In this document: piece by piece, positions 16,517 to 25,165 of the stretch
How the letters are laid out: each line of letters starts with the position of its first letter
How positions within the stretch are numbered: the first letter of the stretch is position 1
Source: a virus
IMG/VR virus record: IMGVR_UViG_3300013136_000814
Location: 1 to 43,478 of that record
Strand: one strand, 5' to 3'
DNA: 43,478 bases
Position numbers and translations under genes: made by a program
Notes under the pieces: generated by a model
What the model saw: only the letters and a program-made list of their open reading frames with translations
Told to the model about the DNA's origin: nothing
Database searches by the model: none

Positions 16517-17718
16517 GAAGAACAAAGCGATATTATGATACAAAAATAATTTGTTTCGATTTTGATGGAACAATAACTAAAGAAGATCTATATCCAGAAA
16601 TTGGAAAAGAAATAAATGAAGAAATAAAAACTCTTATAAATGATTTATTTTTTTCTGGATATAAAATAATAATAAATTCAGCAAGAGATACTATTTACTT
16701 TGATCAAATAAAGGATTTTTTATATATGAATGATATCTATTATCATGAAATTCATTTAAAATGTAAACCAACTGCTGATTTATATATAGATGATAAAAGT
16801 TTATTTGGGAATGCTCGTGATTTAAGGTTTTTCATTGATTCATTTTTCTATAAATCAATAAATGATTTATGTGATGGAATCGCTCAAGAAGAATTATATA
16901 ATAATTGTGCACTTAACATCTATGATGTTCCAGAAAATCATTTATATTGTAGAATAAACTGGACAAAACAATTTGAAGAAAATTCTTATAAAGTAATTCT
17001 TCCGTTAACCGGTGGAATGGATTCAATGACTCTTTATAAAATGGCAGAAGAATCAAAAATTCCATTTGTTTGTTATTATGTTGATATGGGTCAAAAATAT
17101 TCTGATATAGAATTACAAACAATTAAAAAATTGCTTCCTAATATTCAGATTAATATTATAAAGATTGATATAAACTTCCGACAATATAAACATATCTTAA
17201 CCGGAAGGAATGCTGTTATCTTATTAAAGTTAGCAGAAGAGATGAAAAAAAATAACTGGTGGGGAGATATTTGGTTTGGTAATTTGCAAGGAGAATCTCC
17301 AATTTTAGGTGGAGATAAGAGTCAAAGATTTTTTCATGATATGACAAATTTTTTTGTATTACATGGATATGATGTAAGAATATGTAATCCACTTATTGGA
17401 ATTGATAAATTCGATGAAGTATCATATTGGAATGAAAGAGATATAAATATTCTCAGAAGAACTAGATCTTGTTTTGATACGACAGAAAAAGAATGTGGGA
17501 GATGTCAAAGCTGTTTCAGAAAATTTGTTGCATTTAAATATCATGGAATAGATATACGAGATCAATTTGAAAAAGTTGATTTTTCTGACCATATTAAAAA
17601 ATATGAAAAAGTTTTAAATGAAGCGTTAAAAAATAAAGATTTCACTCATTATTCTGAGCAACGAATTATTAAAACTTTAAAAGTAATTGACGATTTAAAA
17701 CTTGAAAATATTAATTAA
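16513..17718 (+). CDS. queC: HAD hydrolase fused to 7-cyano-7-deazaguanine synthase (QueC)
   Basis: A 401-residue fusion. Residues 1-115 form a HAD-type phosphatase domain with the nucleophile motif DFDGT (16-20), a Ser/Arg motif in INSARD (54-59) and IDDK (92-95). Residues 150-400 are QueC: P-loop TGGMDS (166-171, for the usual SGGxDS), an aspartate in YVDMGQ (189-194), and zinc ligands C-x8-C-x2-C-x2-C near 333-347. QueC makes preQ0 from 7-carboxy-7-deazaguanine with ATP and ammonia. QueC is normally about 225 residues, so the added HAD domain is notable; its substrate is not evident. Confidence 0.85.
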   Translation: MRRTKRYYDTKIICFDFDGTITKEDLYPEIGKEINEEIKTLINDLFFSGYKIIINSARDTIYFDQIKDFLYMNDIYYHEIHLKCKPTADLYIDDKSLFGNARDLRFFIDSFFYKSINDLCDGIAQEELYNNCALNIYDVPENHLYCRINWTKQFEENSYKVILPLTGGMDSMTLYKMAEESKIPFVCYYVDMGQKYSDIELQTIKKLLPNIQINIIKIDINFRQYKHILTGRNAVILLKLAEEMKKNNWWGDIWFGNLQGESPILGGDKSQRFFHDMTNFFVLHGYDVRICNPLIGIDKFDEVSYWNERDINILRRTRSCFDTTEKECGRCQSCFRKFVAFKYHGIDIRDQFEKVDFSDHIKKYEKVLNEALKNKDFTHYSEQRIIKTLKVIDDLKLENIN

Positions 17719-17740
17719 TTTCATTATATTGTAAATAAAA
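17719..17740 (+). promoter_or_regulatory. TTTCATTATATTGTAAATAAAA element before dpdA
   Basis: Begins directly after the stop of the queC fusion. Its first 12 bases repeat the element at 3244 and 5490. Its last 16, TATATTGTAAATAAAA (17725-17740), recur exactly at 23419-23434. With dpdA starting at 17744 the space is too short for a leader if this is a -10 region, so it may be a promoter read with an almost leaderless mRNA, or a translation-enhancing A/U tract. Confidence 0.4.
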
Positions 17741-17743
17741 CAT

Positions 17744-18910
17744 ATGGAGAGAACATTTCTTTATTTTCCATCATTTTCTGTTGGAGAATTTGCTGGCTTA
17801 TTGTGTCAAGATTATAAAATCAATGATAAAGTTTCAATTAAATTTTTCTTATCTGAATATAAAAAACATCAACATCCATATTTTCTTATTTCTGCTGGAC
17901 ATAATTTAAAAAATTCCAGAGAAACATTTGATTGCAAAAAAGGAGAAGTTATAGTAATGGGTGATAGTGGAGGGTTCCAAATTTGCAGCGGAGTAAAAAA
18001 ATGGAATGATTCTTTATTAGTAGATACATTTAATTGGTTAGAAAAAAATACTGATATTGCTATTAATTTGGATATCCCACCAAGAGCTGCATGGGCTGGG
18101 AAATTTGATAGATCTTTAGAAATAAGTCTAAAGAACTTTGAGTATTTTCATAAAAACCAAACTGGGGCAACTATGTTTTTAAATGTTCTTCAAGGAGCTA
18201 ATTATAAAGAAATAAATACTTGGTATGATTCAGTTTCTAAATTTGATTTTTCGGGTTGGTCGATTGGTGGTGCAGGAGGAAGGAATTATGTTTTATTCGA
18301 AATGCTTGCAACTCTTTTCAAAAATAACGAACATCATAAAGAAACAAATAAATATCTCCATATTCTTGGAACAAGTACATTAGAACAATTTTTTATTTTA
18401 GCATGTCTTCAAAATGCACTAAATGAAGTTGGCTCTTCGATTCAAGTCACAACAGATAGTTCTTCACCTGGGTTAAGTGTTGCATTTGGAACATATTTTA
18501 CTGGCATGAATCAAATTAATATTTCAATGCAAACAATAAAAATCCCAAAAGAATCAGAAAATCAACTTTATTTTCCATATACAAATGAATTTGATTCTAT
18601 AATTTGGAATGTTTTAAAAGATAAACCATATGCTTGGGATAAAGATACTAGAAGTTTTATGGTTATTCATAATTTGTTTACTCTATTGAATTCTATTAAA
18701 TTTATAAATAGTGTAGTTTATTCTGGAAAAAACATTATCAAACAAGTTATTAAAGAAAAAAGATTTTTGGTGATGTTCGAAGCAATTGAGAAACTTGTAC
18801 ATTCAAAAAATCCAGAAGAAGTGTTAAATCAATATCGAAGCATTTTTATGCAATTTGATAAACCAACAATAGCAACAAATACAGATAATGATTTCTTTAC
18901 TCTCGATTAA
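17744..18910 (+). CDS. dpdA: DpdA-like DNA 7-deazaguanine transglycosylase
   Basis: A 388-residue member of the tRNA-guanine transglycosylase superfamily. VMGDSGGFQI (71-80) matches the TGT substrate-binding aspartate segment, and INLDIPPR (107-114) and a GWSIGGAGG segment fit the barrel. A TGT relative without a tRNA-binding domain, beside phage queC/D/E and folE, is the hallmark of DpdA, which swaps guanine in DNA for preQ0 or a derivative. It ends immediately before the polymerase ATG. Which final base is made cannot be read from sequence. Confidence 0.82.
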   Translation: MERTFLYFPSFSVGEFAGLLCQDYKINDKVSIKFFLSEYKKHQHPYFLISAGHNLKNSRETFDCKKGEVIVMGDSGGFQICSGVKKWNDSLLVDTFNWLEKNTDIAINLDIPPRAAWAGKFDRSLEISLKNFEYFHKNQTGATMFLNVLQGANYKEINTWYDSVSKFDFSGWSIGGAGGRNYVLFEMLATLFKNNEHHKETNKYLHILGTSTLEQFFILACLQNALNEVGSSIQVTTDSSSPGLSVAFGTYFTGMNQINISMQTIKIPKESENQLYFPYTNEFDSIIWNVLKDKPYAWDKDTRSFMVIHNLFTLLNSIKFINSVVYSGKNIIKQVIKEKRFLVMFEAIEKLVHSKNPEEVLNQYRSIFMQFDKPTIATNTDNDFFTLD

Positions 18911-21610
18911 ATGTATTTAAATATTTTCTACGATAAAAGTTCTAAAATAATTCATCTTTGGGATGATGAAAAAGGTTATATTCGATTTCCATATCAAAAA
19001 TATGGCTTTATTAAAGATTCTCGAGGAAAACTAACAACACTCGATGGCCATCAAGTTCGAAAAGTAACACATTGGTCAGATGAAGATGAAAAAGCTGGGA
19101 ATATTTATGAAAGTGATTTAAGCCCTGAAGTTCGAACTTTAATTGACATATATTATGAATCTGATAATATTTCGAAGAATCATAATGAAATGTTCATTGA
19201 TATTGAGGTTTCAACTGAGGGAGGATTCACACTGGCAGATAATCCAATTAATGAAATAACTGCTATATCTTATTATCTAAGATCATCCGATCAATTTGTA
19301 ACATTTCTTCTTGATAAAGATAAAAAAATTAAGCCATTCAAAAAGAGTAAACAAATTTTATATACATTTCAAACTGAAAAAGCATTAATAAGAGCATTTA
19401 TAGATGATTTTAAAAAATTAAATGTAACTATTATTTCGGGATGGAACAGTGAGAATTTTGATATTCCATATATCTGTAAACGGATTGAAATGGTATTTGG
19501 AAAAAATGTTTTATCCGAATTAAGTCCTATTGAAAAAGTTATTTTTGATGAATATGATAATACTTTTCAAATTGCAGGTATAACACATTGGGATTATATG
19601 TTATTATATAAAAGATTTACATATAATGAAGAATCATCATATGCGTTAGATGCAATTGCTAAAAAAGAATTAAAAAGAGGAAAGTTAGCATTTAAAGGAT
19701 CTATCCAAGATCTTTATGAAAATGATATTAATACTTTTATTGATTATAATATTGAAGATGTCCGTCTTCTTTTAGATTTAGATAATAAACTTGCATTTAT
19801 TGATACCGCAAAAAATATTTGTCATAAAGGCCATGTTCCATATACAGATCTTTTCTTTACAAGTTCAGTTCTCGATGGAGCATCTCTTACTTATACAAAG
19901 AGAATTGGAATTGTTTCTCCTAATAGAAAGAAAAAAATAAAACTAAAATTAGAAAGAAATCATTCTATTGGTGAGAAAAAAATTTATTTTAAAGATAATC
20001 TTCCAAAAAGATTTCCCAAAAAGGCCGCTCTGAAAATATGGAAAAGTCGAACGAGTGCAATTGATTTAGAATATATTGAATGGAAAGATAATTATGTAAT
20101 TCTTCAAAAAGAGTTAGAAGAAAATATTCTAACTAAAATGGAAGTAAAATTAAGTTTGGTTGGTGCATATGTCAAGGAACCAGTTCCAGGAAAATATAAA
20201 TGGATATTCGATTTAGATTTAACATCAATGTATCCATCATTGATTATGTCATTAAATATAAGTCCAGAAACAAAAGTCGGAAAAATCTTAAATTGGGCTC
20301 CCGAAGAATTTATAAAAAAACATGATAAAGTATATAATATTTATATACGAGGAAAGAAATCTTCTTTATCACATAATGAATTAGAAGAATTATTTAAAAG
20401 AGAAAAATATAGTGTTGCCACTAATGGTGTTTTATATGATATTTCACATAAAGGATTAATTCCAACTATTCTTGAATTATGGTTTCAAGAAAGAACGGAA
20501 TATAAAGATCTTATGAAAAAATACAAAAAAGAGAAGAACAAAGAATTAACTCAAATGTATCATCTAAAACAATTAACTGCAAAGGTTCTTTTAAATGCTT
20601 TTTATGGAGTTATGGCTTTAGAATCATTTAGATTTTTTGATATCGAGAATGCAGAAGCGGTTACAATGACCGGACAAAATTTAATTGGTTTTTCTGTTAA
20701 AGCTGGAAATGCATATTTTAATAAAATATTGAAAAATCAACATATGGAAGATTTTAATATATATGTTGATACTGATAGTACGTTTATGTCATCCGTTCCA
20801 ATCATTAAAAAGTTATATCCAAATGTTGATCTCAATAATAATGAAGAGATGATTAAACATACAATTAAAGTTGCATCAAAAACTCAGGATTATATTAATT
20901 CGAGTTATGATATTTATGCTCATAAATTCTTAAATCTTTCAACTCATAAATTCTTAATTAAGCAAGAAAACGTAGCAAAATCTGGATTTTGGCTTACTAA
21001 AAAAAGATATGCTCAATTGATTGTTAATGAAGAAGGAGTTATGATTGAAAAATTAGATGTTAAAGGAATGGATGTTGTTCGATCTGATTTTTCAATCGCA
21101 TTTAGAGATTTCATGACTCAAATTTTAACTGATATTTTAAATGATTTTGAAAAAGATCATATTACTACTAAAATAATTGAATTTAAAAAATCATTATCTG
21201 AAACAAATATCATTGAAATAATGGCGGGGTCATCTGTCAAAAAGATTTCAGATTATGATGATGATGAAAGACCACATTTTAGAACATATAAAGGAACTCC
21301 GATTCATGTTAAAGCTGGATTAATGTATAATGATTTGTTGAAATATTTAAAAGATAATTCAACTCAACAAATTATGAATGGAGATAAAATTAAATGGGTT
21401 TATTTAAAAAAGAATCCATTAAATATAGAAGTATTAGCACTTAAAGGATATAATGATCCACAAAAGATTTTAAATTTTATTGGAAAATTTATAGACTATG
21501 AAACGACATTCGAAAGAAGAATATTAAATAAACTTCAATCATATTATGATGCACTCGATTGGGGAAAAATAATTTTAAACGAATATGCAAATCAATTTTT
21601 TGAATTTTAA
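18911..21610 (+). CDS. 43: Family B DNA polymerase (gp43-like)
   Basis: An 899-residue polymerase of T4 gp43 size. The proofreading exonuclease shows FIDIE (95-99, D97 and E99) and a GWNSENFDIPYI segment. The polymerase domain shows motif A DLDLTSMYPS (434-443), motif B around KVLLNAFYGVMA, and motif C DTDS (620-623). The start directly abuts the dpdA stop, so the polymerase is probably expressed with the DNA-modification genes. Confidence 0.95.
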   Translation: MYLNIFYDKSSKIIHLWDDEKGYIRFPYQKYGFIKDSRGKLTTLDGHQVRKVTHWSDEDEKAGNIYESDLSPEVRTLIDIYYESDNISKNHNEMFIDIEVSTEGGFTLADNPINEITAISYYLRSSDQFVTFLLDKDKKIKPFKKSKQILYTFQTEKALIRAFIDDFKKLNVTIISGWNSENFDIPYICKRIEMVFGKNVLSELSPIEKVIFDEYDNTFQIAGITHWDYMLLYKRFTYNEESSYALDAIAKKELKRGKLAFKGSIQDLYENDINTFIDYNIEDVRLLLDLDNKLAFIDTAKNICHKGHVPYTDLFFTSSVLDGASLTYTKRIGIVSPNRKKKIKLKLERNHSIGEKKIYFKDNLPKRFPKKAALKIWKSRTSAIDLEYIEWKDNYVILQKELEENILTKMEVKLSLVGAYVKEPVPGKYKWIFDLDLTSMYPSLIMSLNISPETKVGKILNWAPEEFIKKHDKVYNIYIRGKKSSLSHNELEELFKREKYSVATNGVLYDISHKGLIPTILELWFQERTEYKDLMKKYKKEKNKELTQMYHLKQLTAKVLLNAFYGVMALESFRFFDIENAEAVTMTGQNLIGFSVKAGNAYFNKILKNQHMEDFNIYVDTDSTFMSSVPIIKKLYPNVDLNNNEEMIKHTIKVASKTQDYINSSYDIYAHKFLNLSTHKFLIKQENVAKSGFWLTKKRYAQLIVNEEGVMIEKLDVKGMDVVRSDFSIAFRDFMTQILTDILNDFEKDHITTKIIEFKKSLSETNIIEIMAGSSVKKISDYDDDERPHFRTYKGTPIHVKAGLMYNDLLKYLKDNSTQQIMNGDKIKWVYLKKNPLNIEVLALKGYNDPQKILNFIGKFIDYETTFERRILNKLQSYYDALDWGKIILNEYANQFFEF

Positions 21611-21639
21611 CAAAATTTTATTAAATTAAAAATAAAACA

Positions 21640-22356
21640 ATGAAAAAAGAAAAAATAGAAAAATTCATTAGTAAATATTATCTTGGTGGAAATATCGAAT
21701 CTGTCAAATTTGAAATTAATGAAAAGAAACTTAAGACAAAGTTTCAAACTGAAGATAAAACATTATTAGGTATTGTTTTAATTGATGATTTTGATTTAGA
21801 AGATTCTGAATTTGGGATATTTGATACATCTGAATTTCAAAAGATTCTGGGTGCAATGGAGGATGAAATTAATATTAATCTAAATATTATTGATAATCGA
21901 TTAGTTAGCATCAAATTAACTGATACACAGTTAAAAACTATTTATGTTATAACTGATCCAGAGATTGTTCCAAAGGCATCATCATTAAAAAAGCTCCCAG
22001 ATTTTGAAGTTGAAATGGATGTAACAGAAGAATTTGTCAGCAATTTCTTAAAAGGAAAATCAGCTTTATCGGATTCCAAAAATGTTGCATTAAATACATT
22101 AACCGATGAATTAGAATTTATCATTAATTATTCTGAAATTAATACTTCGAGAATTTCATTTAAGGAAAAAGCAAAAATCGATGGATCAATAAATTATATT
22201 TCATTTAATTCCGATTATTTAAAAGCTATATTAGTGGCTAATAAAGATAGTAAATCAGCTAAAATGAAAATCAGTTCAAAAGGTCTTATGGAGCTTGAAT
22301 TTAAAGGAGATGGATTTTTTTCAAAATATTATCTTGTTCAGTTACAGTATTCATAA
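21640..22356 (+). CDS. 45: Sliding clamp (gp45-like)
   Basis: A 238-residue protein whose length and position between polymerase and clamp loader identify it as the trimeric clamp. It has two tandem beta-rich clamp-like halves (breakpoint near 125), several short hydrophobic strands ending in charged turns, and an FDTSEFQKILGAM segment of the kind seen in T4-like clamps. Sequence identity in this family is low, so context carries much of the call. Confidence 0.8.
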   Translation: MKKEKIEKFISKYYLGGNIESVKFEINEKKLKTKFQTEDKTLLGIVLIDDFDLEDSEFGIFDTSEFQKILGAMEDEININLNIIDNRLVSIKLTDTQLKTIYVITDPEIVPKASSLKKLPDFEVEMDVTEEFVSNFLKGKSALSDSKNVALNTLTDELEFIINYSEINTSRISFKEKAKIDGSINYISFNSDYLKAILVANKDSKSAKMKISSKGLMELEFKGDGFFSKYYLVQLQYS

Positions 22357-22358
22357 TC

Positions 22359-22472
22359 ATGATAAATATAAAAGATCTTATAAAAGAAAAAGAAAAGTTT
22401 TTTGGAATAACAAGATTTCAAGTTGAAAATCATATGAAATTTCCATTTAGAAAAGATAAAAATAATGAATAG
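22359..22472 (+). CDS. Small unrecognised protein, 37 residues, between clamp and clamp loader
   Basis: ATG at 22359 follows the clamp stop by two bases, and the stop overlaps the clamp-loader start by 8 bases. The peptide is basic (KDLIKEKEKFF, then HMKFPFRKDKNN). Its tight placement and reasonable composition favour a real gene. It is too short to be the small clamp-loader subunit, which is found at 23912. Confidence 0.5.
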   Translation: MINIKDLIKEKEKFFGITRFQVENHMKFPFRKDKNNE

Positions 22473-23391
22473 AACAGAACATTCAATTTGGGTAGAGAAA
22501 TATCGACCACAATCTCTCGATGATTATATTGGAAATGATCATATCATTGATAAAGTAAAGATTTATTTAGAATCAAATGATATCCCAATGCTTCTTTTTA
22601 TTGGACCATATGGTACTGGAAAAACTACTCTTGCTAAAATAATCGTTAATTCAATTGATTGTGATAATCTTTATATAAATGCGGCAGATGAAAATGGAGT
22701 TGAAACCATTAGAAAGAAAGTAAGTAATTTTGCAAGTACTGTTGGATTTAATGCTATTAAAGTAGTAATCTTAGATGAAGCACACCAGTTAACATTTCAA
22801 GCTCAACAGATTCTAAATAATATTTTAGAAACATTTAGTAAAACTACAAGATTTATTCTAACAAGTAATTTTATTGAAAAGATTGCTGGATCAATAGTTA
22901 GTCGAAGCCAAGTATTTCAGATTATTCCTCCAAGAAAACCCGAAGTTGCTTCACATCTTGCTAAGATTTTACAAAAGGAAAATGTAGAATTTACAAAAGA
23001 AGATATTGCTTTATTGGTTAATTCACATTTTCCCGACATTAGAAAAATTATCAATACCGCTCAAAGTTTTAATGTTAATGGAAAATTAAAACTTGATAGA
23101 AGTGAAATAATTGAATCTAATTATTTTCTAAAGGCAATTGAATTATTAGTTAATTCAAAAAGTAATTCAAAAACATATCAAGAAATTCGTCAATTATTTG
23201 CTGATAATAAAGTAAAACAATTTGAACAATTTTTTAGATTATTATATGAAAATTTAGATAAGATTTCATCTGATCCAACAAAACAAGCGCAAATAATCTT
23301 ATCAATTGCAGATGCACAATATTATGATTCTCTAGTTATAGACAAAGAAATTAATGTGATGGCCTTAGTTGTTAAAATATTGGAACTGTAA
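22465..23391 (+). CDS. 44: Clamp loader large subunit (gp44-like AAA+ ATPase)
   Basis: A 308-residue AAA+ protein that opens the sliding clamp and loads it on primed DNA. WVEKYRP (9-15) is the family's opening signature, Walker A GPYGTGKT spans 47-54, Walker B VILDEAH 101-107, and FILTSNF carries sensor 1. The usual SRC arginine-finger motif is SRS here (in IVSRSQVF). Length matches T4 gp44 (319). Confidence 0.92.
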   Translation: MNRTEHSIWVEKYRPQSLDDYIGNDHIIDKVKIYLESNDIPMLLFIGPYGTGKTTLAKIIVNSIDCDNLYINAADENGVETIRKKVSNFASTVGFNAIKVVILDEAHQLTFQAQQILNNILETFSKTTRFILTSNFIEKIAGSIVSRSQVFQIIPPRKPEVASHLAKILQKENVEFTKEDIALLVNSHFPDIRKIINTAQSFNVNGKLKLDRSEIIESNYFLKAIELLVNSKSNSKTYQEIRQLFADNKVKQFEQFFRLLYENLDKISSDPTKQAQIILSIADAQYYDSLVIDKEINVMALVVKILEL

Positions 23392-23414
23392 ATTTAAAAA
23401 TTTTGATTTTGTCT

Positions 23415-23434
23415 CATATATATTGTAAATAAAA
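23415..23434 (+). promoter_or_regulatory. TATATTGTAAATAAAA element before the gene at 23449
   Basis: Contains the exact 16-base TATATTGTAAATAAAA (23419-23434) found ahead of dpdA, preceded by TCATA against TCAT there. It lies in a 57-base gap, 15 bases before an ATG. Two exact copies in front of genes support a functional element, probably a promoter. Confidence 0.4.
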
Positions 23435-23448
23435 TGTTATTTTGAGTT

Positions 23449-23910
23449 ATGCTTAATGCTACGTTATTAAATATGAAGTTATCTTCTTTCATGGATCCCG
23501 ATAGTCCATTTTTTACTGAATTTCCTGAGAATGAATTTGATATTTCGGATTTATGGGGAGATGCTATGAATTCATATTTGCAAAACATAATTCCACCGAG
23601 TACAACATTATCGAGTGCAATTCAATTATTTAAACTTCAAGTTATTGGAATAATGAATGAAGGAATGTTTGAAACTGTTTTATCGACTTCACTTTTGAGT
23701 TTAGCAGGAACATTAGCGGTAGGAATGGCTCCATCTTTTGTAGGAACTCCACCACCCATTCCAATAATCTTAACTCCGGTGATAATACTAGGATTCAATT
23801 CAAAAATTCATACACCAATAATAAGTTTATTAACAACTACAATTGATTTATGGTTTCGTACAGGATTAGCAACAAATCCAGTAAGTGGAACTGTTATACC
23901 TTGGAATTAA
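23449..23910 (+). CDS. Unrecognised 153-residue hydrophobic protein, possibly virion-associated
   Basis: The second half is rich in Gly, Pro, Thr and Ile (GMAPSFVGTPPPIPIILTP) with a hydrophobic segment around 80-115, then an IDLWFRTG segment and a final WN. Proteins with this composition recur in T4-like and marine phages next to structural or replication genes, but I know no assigned function. There is no signal peptide. It stops one base before the next start. Confidence 0.6.
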   Translation: MLNATLLNMKLSSFMDPDSPFFTEFPENEFDISDLWGDAMNSYLQNIIPPSTTLSSAIQLFKLQVIGIMNEGMFETVLSTSLLSLAGTLAVGMAPSFVGTPPPIPIILTPVIILGFNSKIHTPIISLLTTTIDLWFRTGLATNPVSGTVIPWN

Positions 23911-23911
23911 A

Positions 23912-24370
23912 ATGGCAGAGAAAAGAGAAAGATATTCAATAATAGATTTTATAAAAAATATCACTATAAATAAAGTACCATGGACTGAATATTCAGAAGT
24001 AAATCAAAAAGATTTTTCGGGTTTCATGATTCAAAAATGGATGTCAATGAATTATGATTTAATTGAATTCATAAATTCATTACAAAAATATTTACCTCTG
24101 TTAGATAAAGAATATTTTTATAAACTTTATTTTAACATTTTACCAAAAGAAAATATTTATATTAAATATGTAAAAGGAAATAAATCAGAAAAACTTAATC
24201 CAGAATTAATTTCATATTTAAGTAAATATTTTGAGATCGGAAATGATCAAGCAGAAGAATATGCAGTTTTATTTTTAAGTTCGAAAAACGGAACGGAAGA
24301 ATTAAAATCAATTATTCAAAAGTATGGAAAAACAGATAAAGAAATTAAAAAAATAATAACAGTAAAATAA
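23912..24370 (+). CDS. 62: Clamp loader small subunit (gp62-like)
   Basis: The frame opens at a GTG (23885) inside the previous gene, but ATG 23912 right after that gene's stop is the better start, giving 152 residues. The order of elements resembles T4-like gp62: a start of the type SIIDFIKNITINK, then a FMIQKWMSMNYDLIEFIN helix pair, then DKEYFYKLYFNILPK. T4 gp62 has 187 residues. The position shortly after gp44 supports the call. It is followed without a gap by groES. Confidence 0.7.
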   Translation: MAEKRERYSIIDFIKNITINKVPWTEYSEVNQKDFSGFMIQKWMSMNYDLIEFINSLQKYLPLLDKEYFYKLYFNILPKENIYIKYVKGNKSEKLNPELISYLSKYFEIGNDQAEEYAVLFLSSKNGTEELKSIIQKYGKTDKEIKKIITVK

Positions 24371-24667
24371 ATGAAAAAATTAACACCTTATGATGATCGA
24401 GTTGTCATTAAAAAAGTTGAAGAATCGGAAATGACAGCAAAAGGAATATTTATTCCAAAAATTGATAAAGAAGGAGCAACAGCTCTTGGAGAAGTAATTG
24501 CGATTGGTCCTGGAAGACTTAATATTTATGGAGATCGAATTCCAATGGAGACCAAAATTGGTGATAAAGTATTATATGCTACTTTTGGTGTTCATATTAT
24601 TGAAATTGATGATGAAGAATATTTGGTTTCAAAAGAAGTAGATTTAGTAACAAAAATAGAAGAATAG
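24371..24667 (+). CDS. groES: Co-chaperonin GroES
   Basis: A 98-residue GroES: it opens with LTPYDDRVVIKK, has the mobile-loop region around SEMTAKGIFIPK (19-30) and GEVIAIGPG (39-47), and ends with the EYLVSKEVDLV strand. It starts immediately after the gp62 stop. Together with the groEL gene about 500 bases on, it gives the phage a complete folding chamber, presumably for capsid or other phage proteins. Confidence 0.92.
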   Translation: MKKLTPYDDRVVIKKVEESEMTAKGIFIPKIDKEGATALGEVIAIGPGRLNIYGDRIPMETKIGDKVLYATFGVHIIEIDDEEYLVSKEVDLVTKIEE

Positions 24668-24985
24668 TTATAGAAACTGTTTGGATTTATGGCGAAAATA
24701 AAGGCCATTTTTATATAGTTAAAAACTTCAAATTACATGGGAAATCATAAGAGTTTTTACAACCAAAGAAGTTGTGGTTACATAATACAAGTCAATAAAT
24801 CATTTTGTAGGACCAATAATTTTAAATACCGCAGTTCATGAACCAGAAGTGAAATGGAAAGGTGCTTATTATCCTTTAGCGTAAATAAAAGAAATTATTC
24901 AACAATAAAAAAATGAAATTTACTCATTTGATAAATTGTTAATAAGCAATTAAATAAAATGTAAATCAAAAATGGAGAGTAAATT
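24668..24985 (+). pseudogene. Remnant coding sequence between groES and groEL
   Basis: No intact gene fills these 318 bases. One frame reads well from about 24669 to a TAA at 24748-24750 (IETVWIYGENKGHFYIVKN). Another frame reads well from about 24795 (VGPIILNTAVHEPEVKWKG, then AYYPLA) to a TAA at 24882-24884 and on to a second TAA at 24903-24905. Neither has a start codon and they are in different frames, so this looks like one gene eroded by stops and frameshifts. The family is not recognised. The final 80 bases hold nothing but A/T-rich spacer and the GGAGAG of the next gene. Confidence 0.45.
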
Positions 24986-25156
24986 ATGAATAAAATTGTA
25001 GTAAACAAAGAGTATAATCCACATATAACAATAGCATACGTAAAATCAGGAAAAGGCGAAAAATACAAAAGAAAATTTGATAAGAAAATGAGTTTAAAAC
25101 CAAAATATTTTAGTTTTTCATCACCAAATTATCAAAAAGTAGAATTTAAAAAATAA
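24986..25156 (+). CDS. Small protein, 56 residues, with 2H-phosphoesterase-like motif
   Basis: GGAGAG at 24974-24979 precedes the ATG. The peptide has NPHITIAYVKSG near its start, resembling the H-x-T-x-x-x-V strand of 2H phosphoesterases (2'-5' RNA ligase-like), followed by a basic stretch. Real 2H enzymes have two such motifs over about 180 residues, so this could be the C-terminal half of one, perhaps related to the remnant upstream. It lies 9 bases before groEL. Confidence 0.55.
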   Translation: MNKIVVNKEYNPHITIAYVKSGKGEKYKRKFDKKMSLKPKYFSFSSPNYQKVEFKK

Positions 25157-25165
25157 AGGAGAAAT

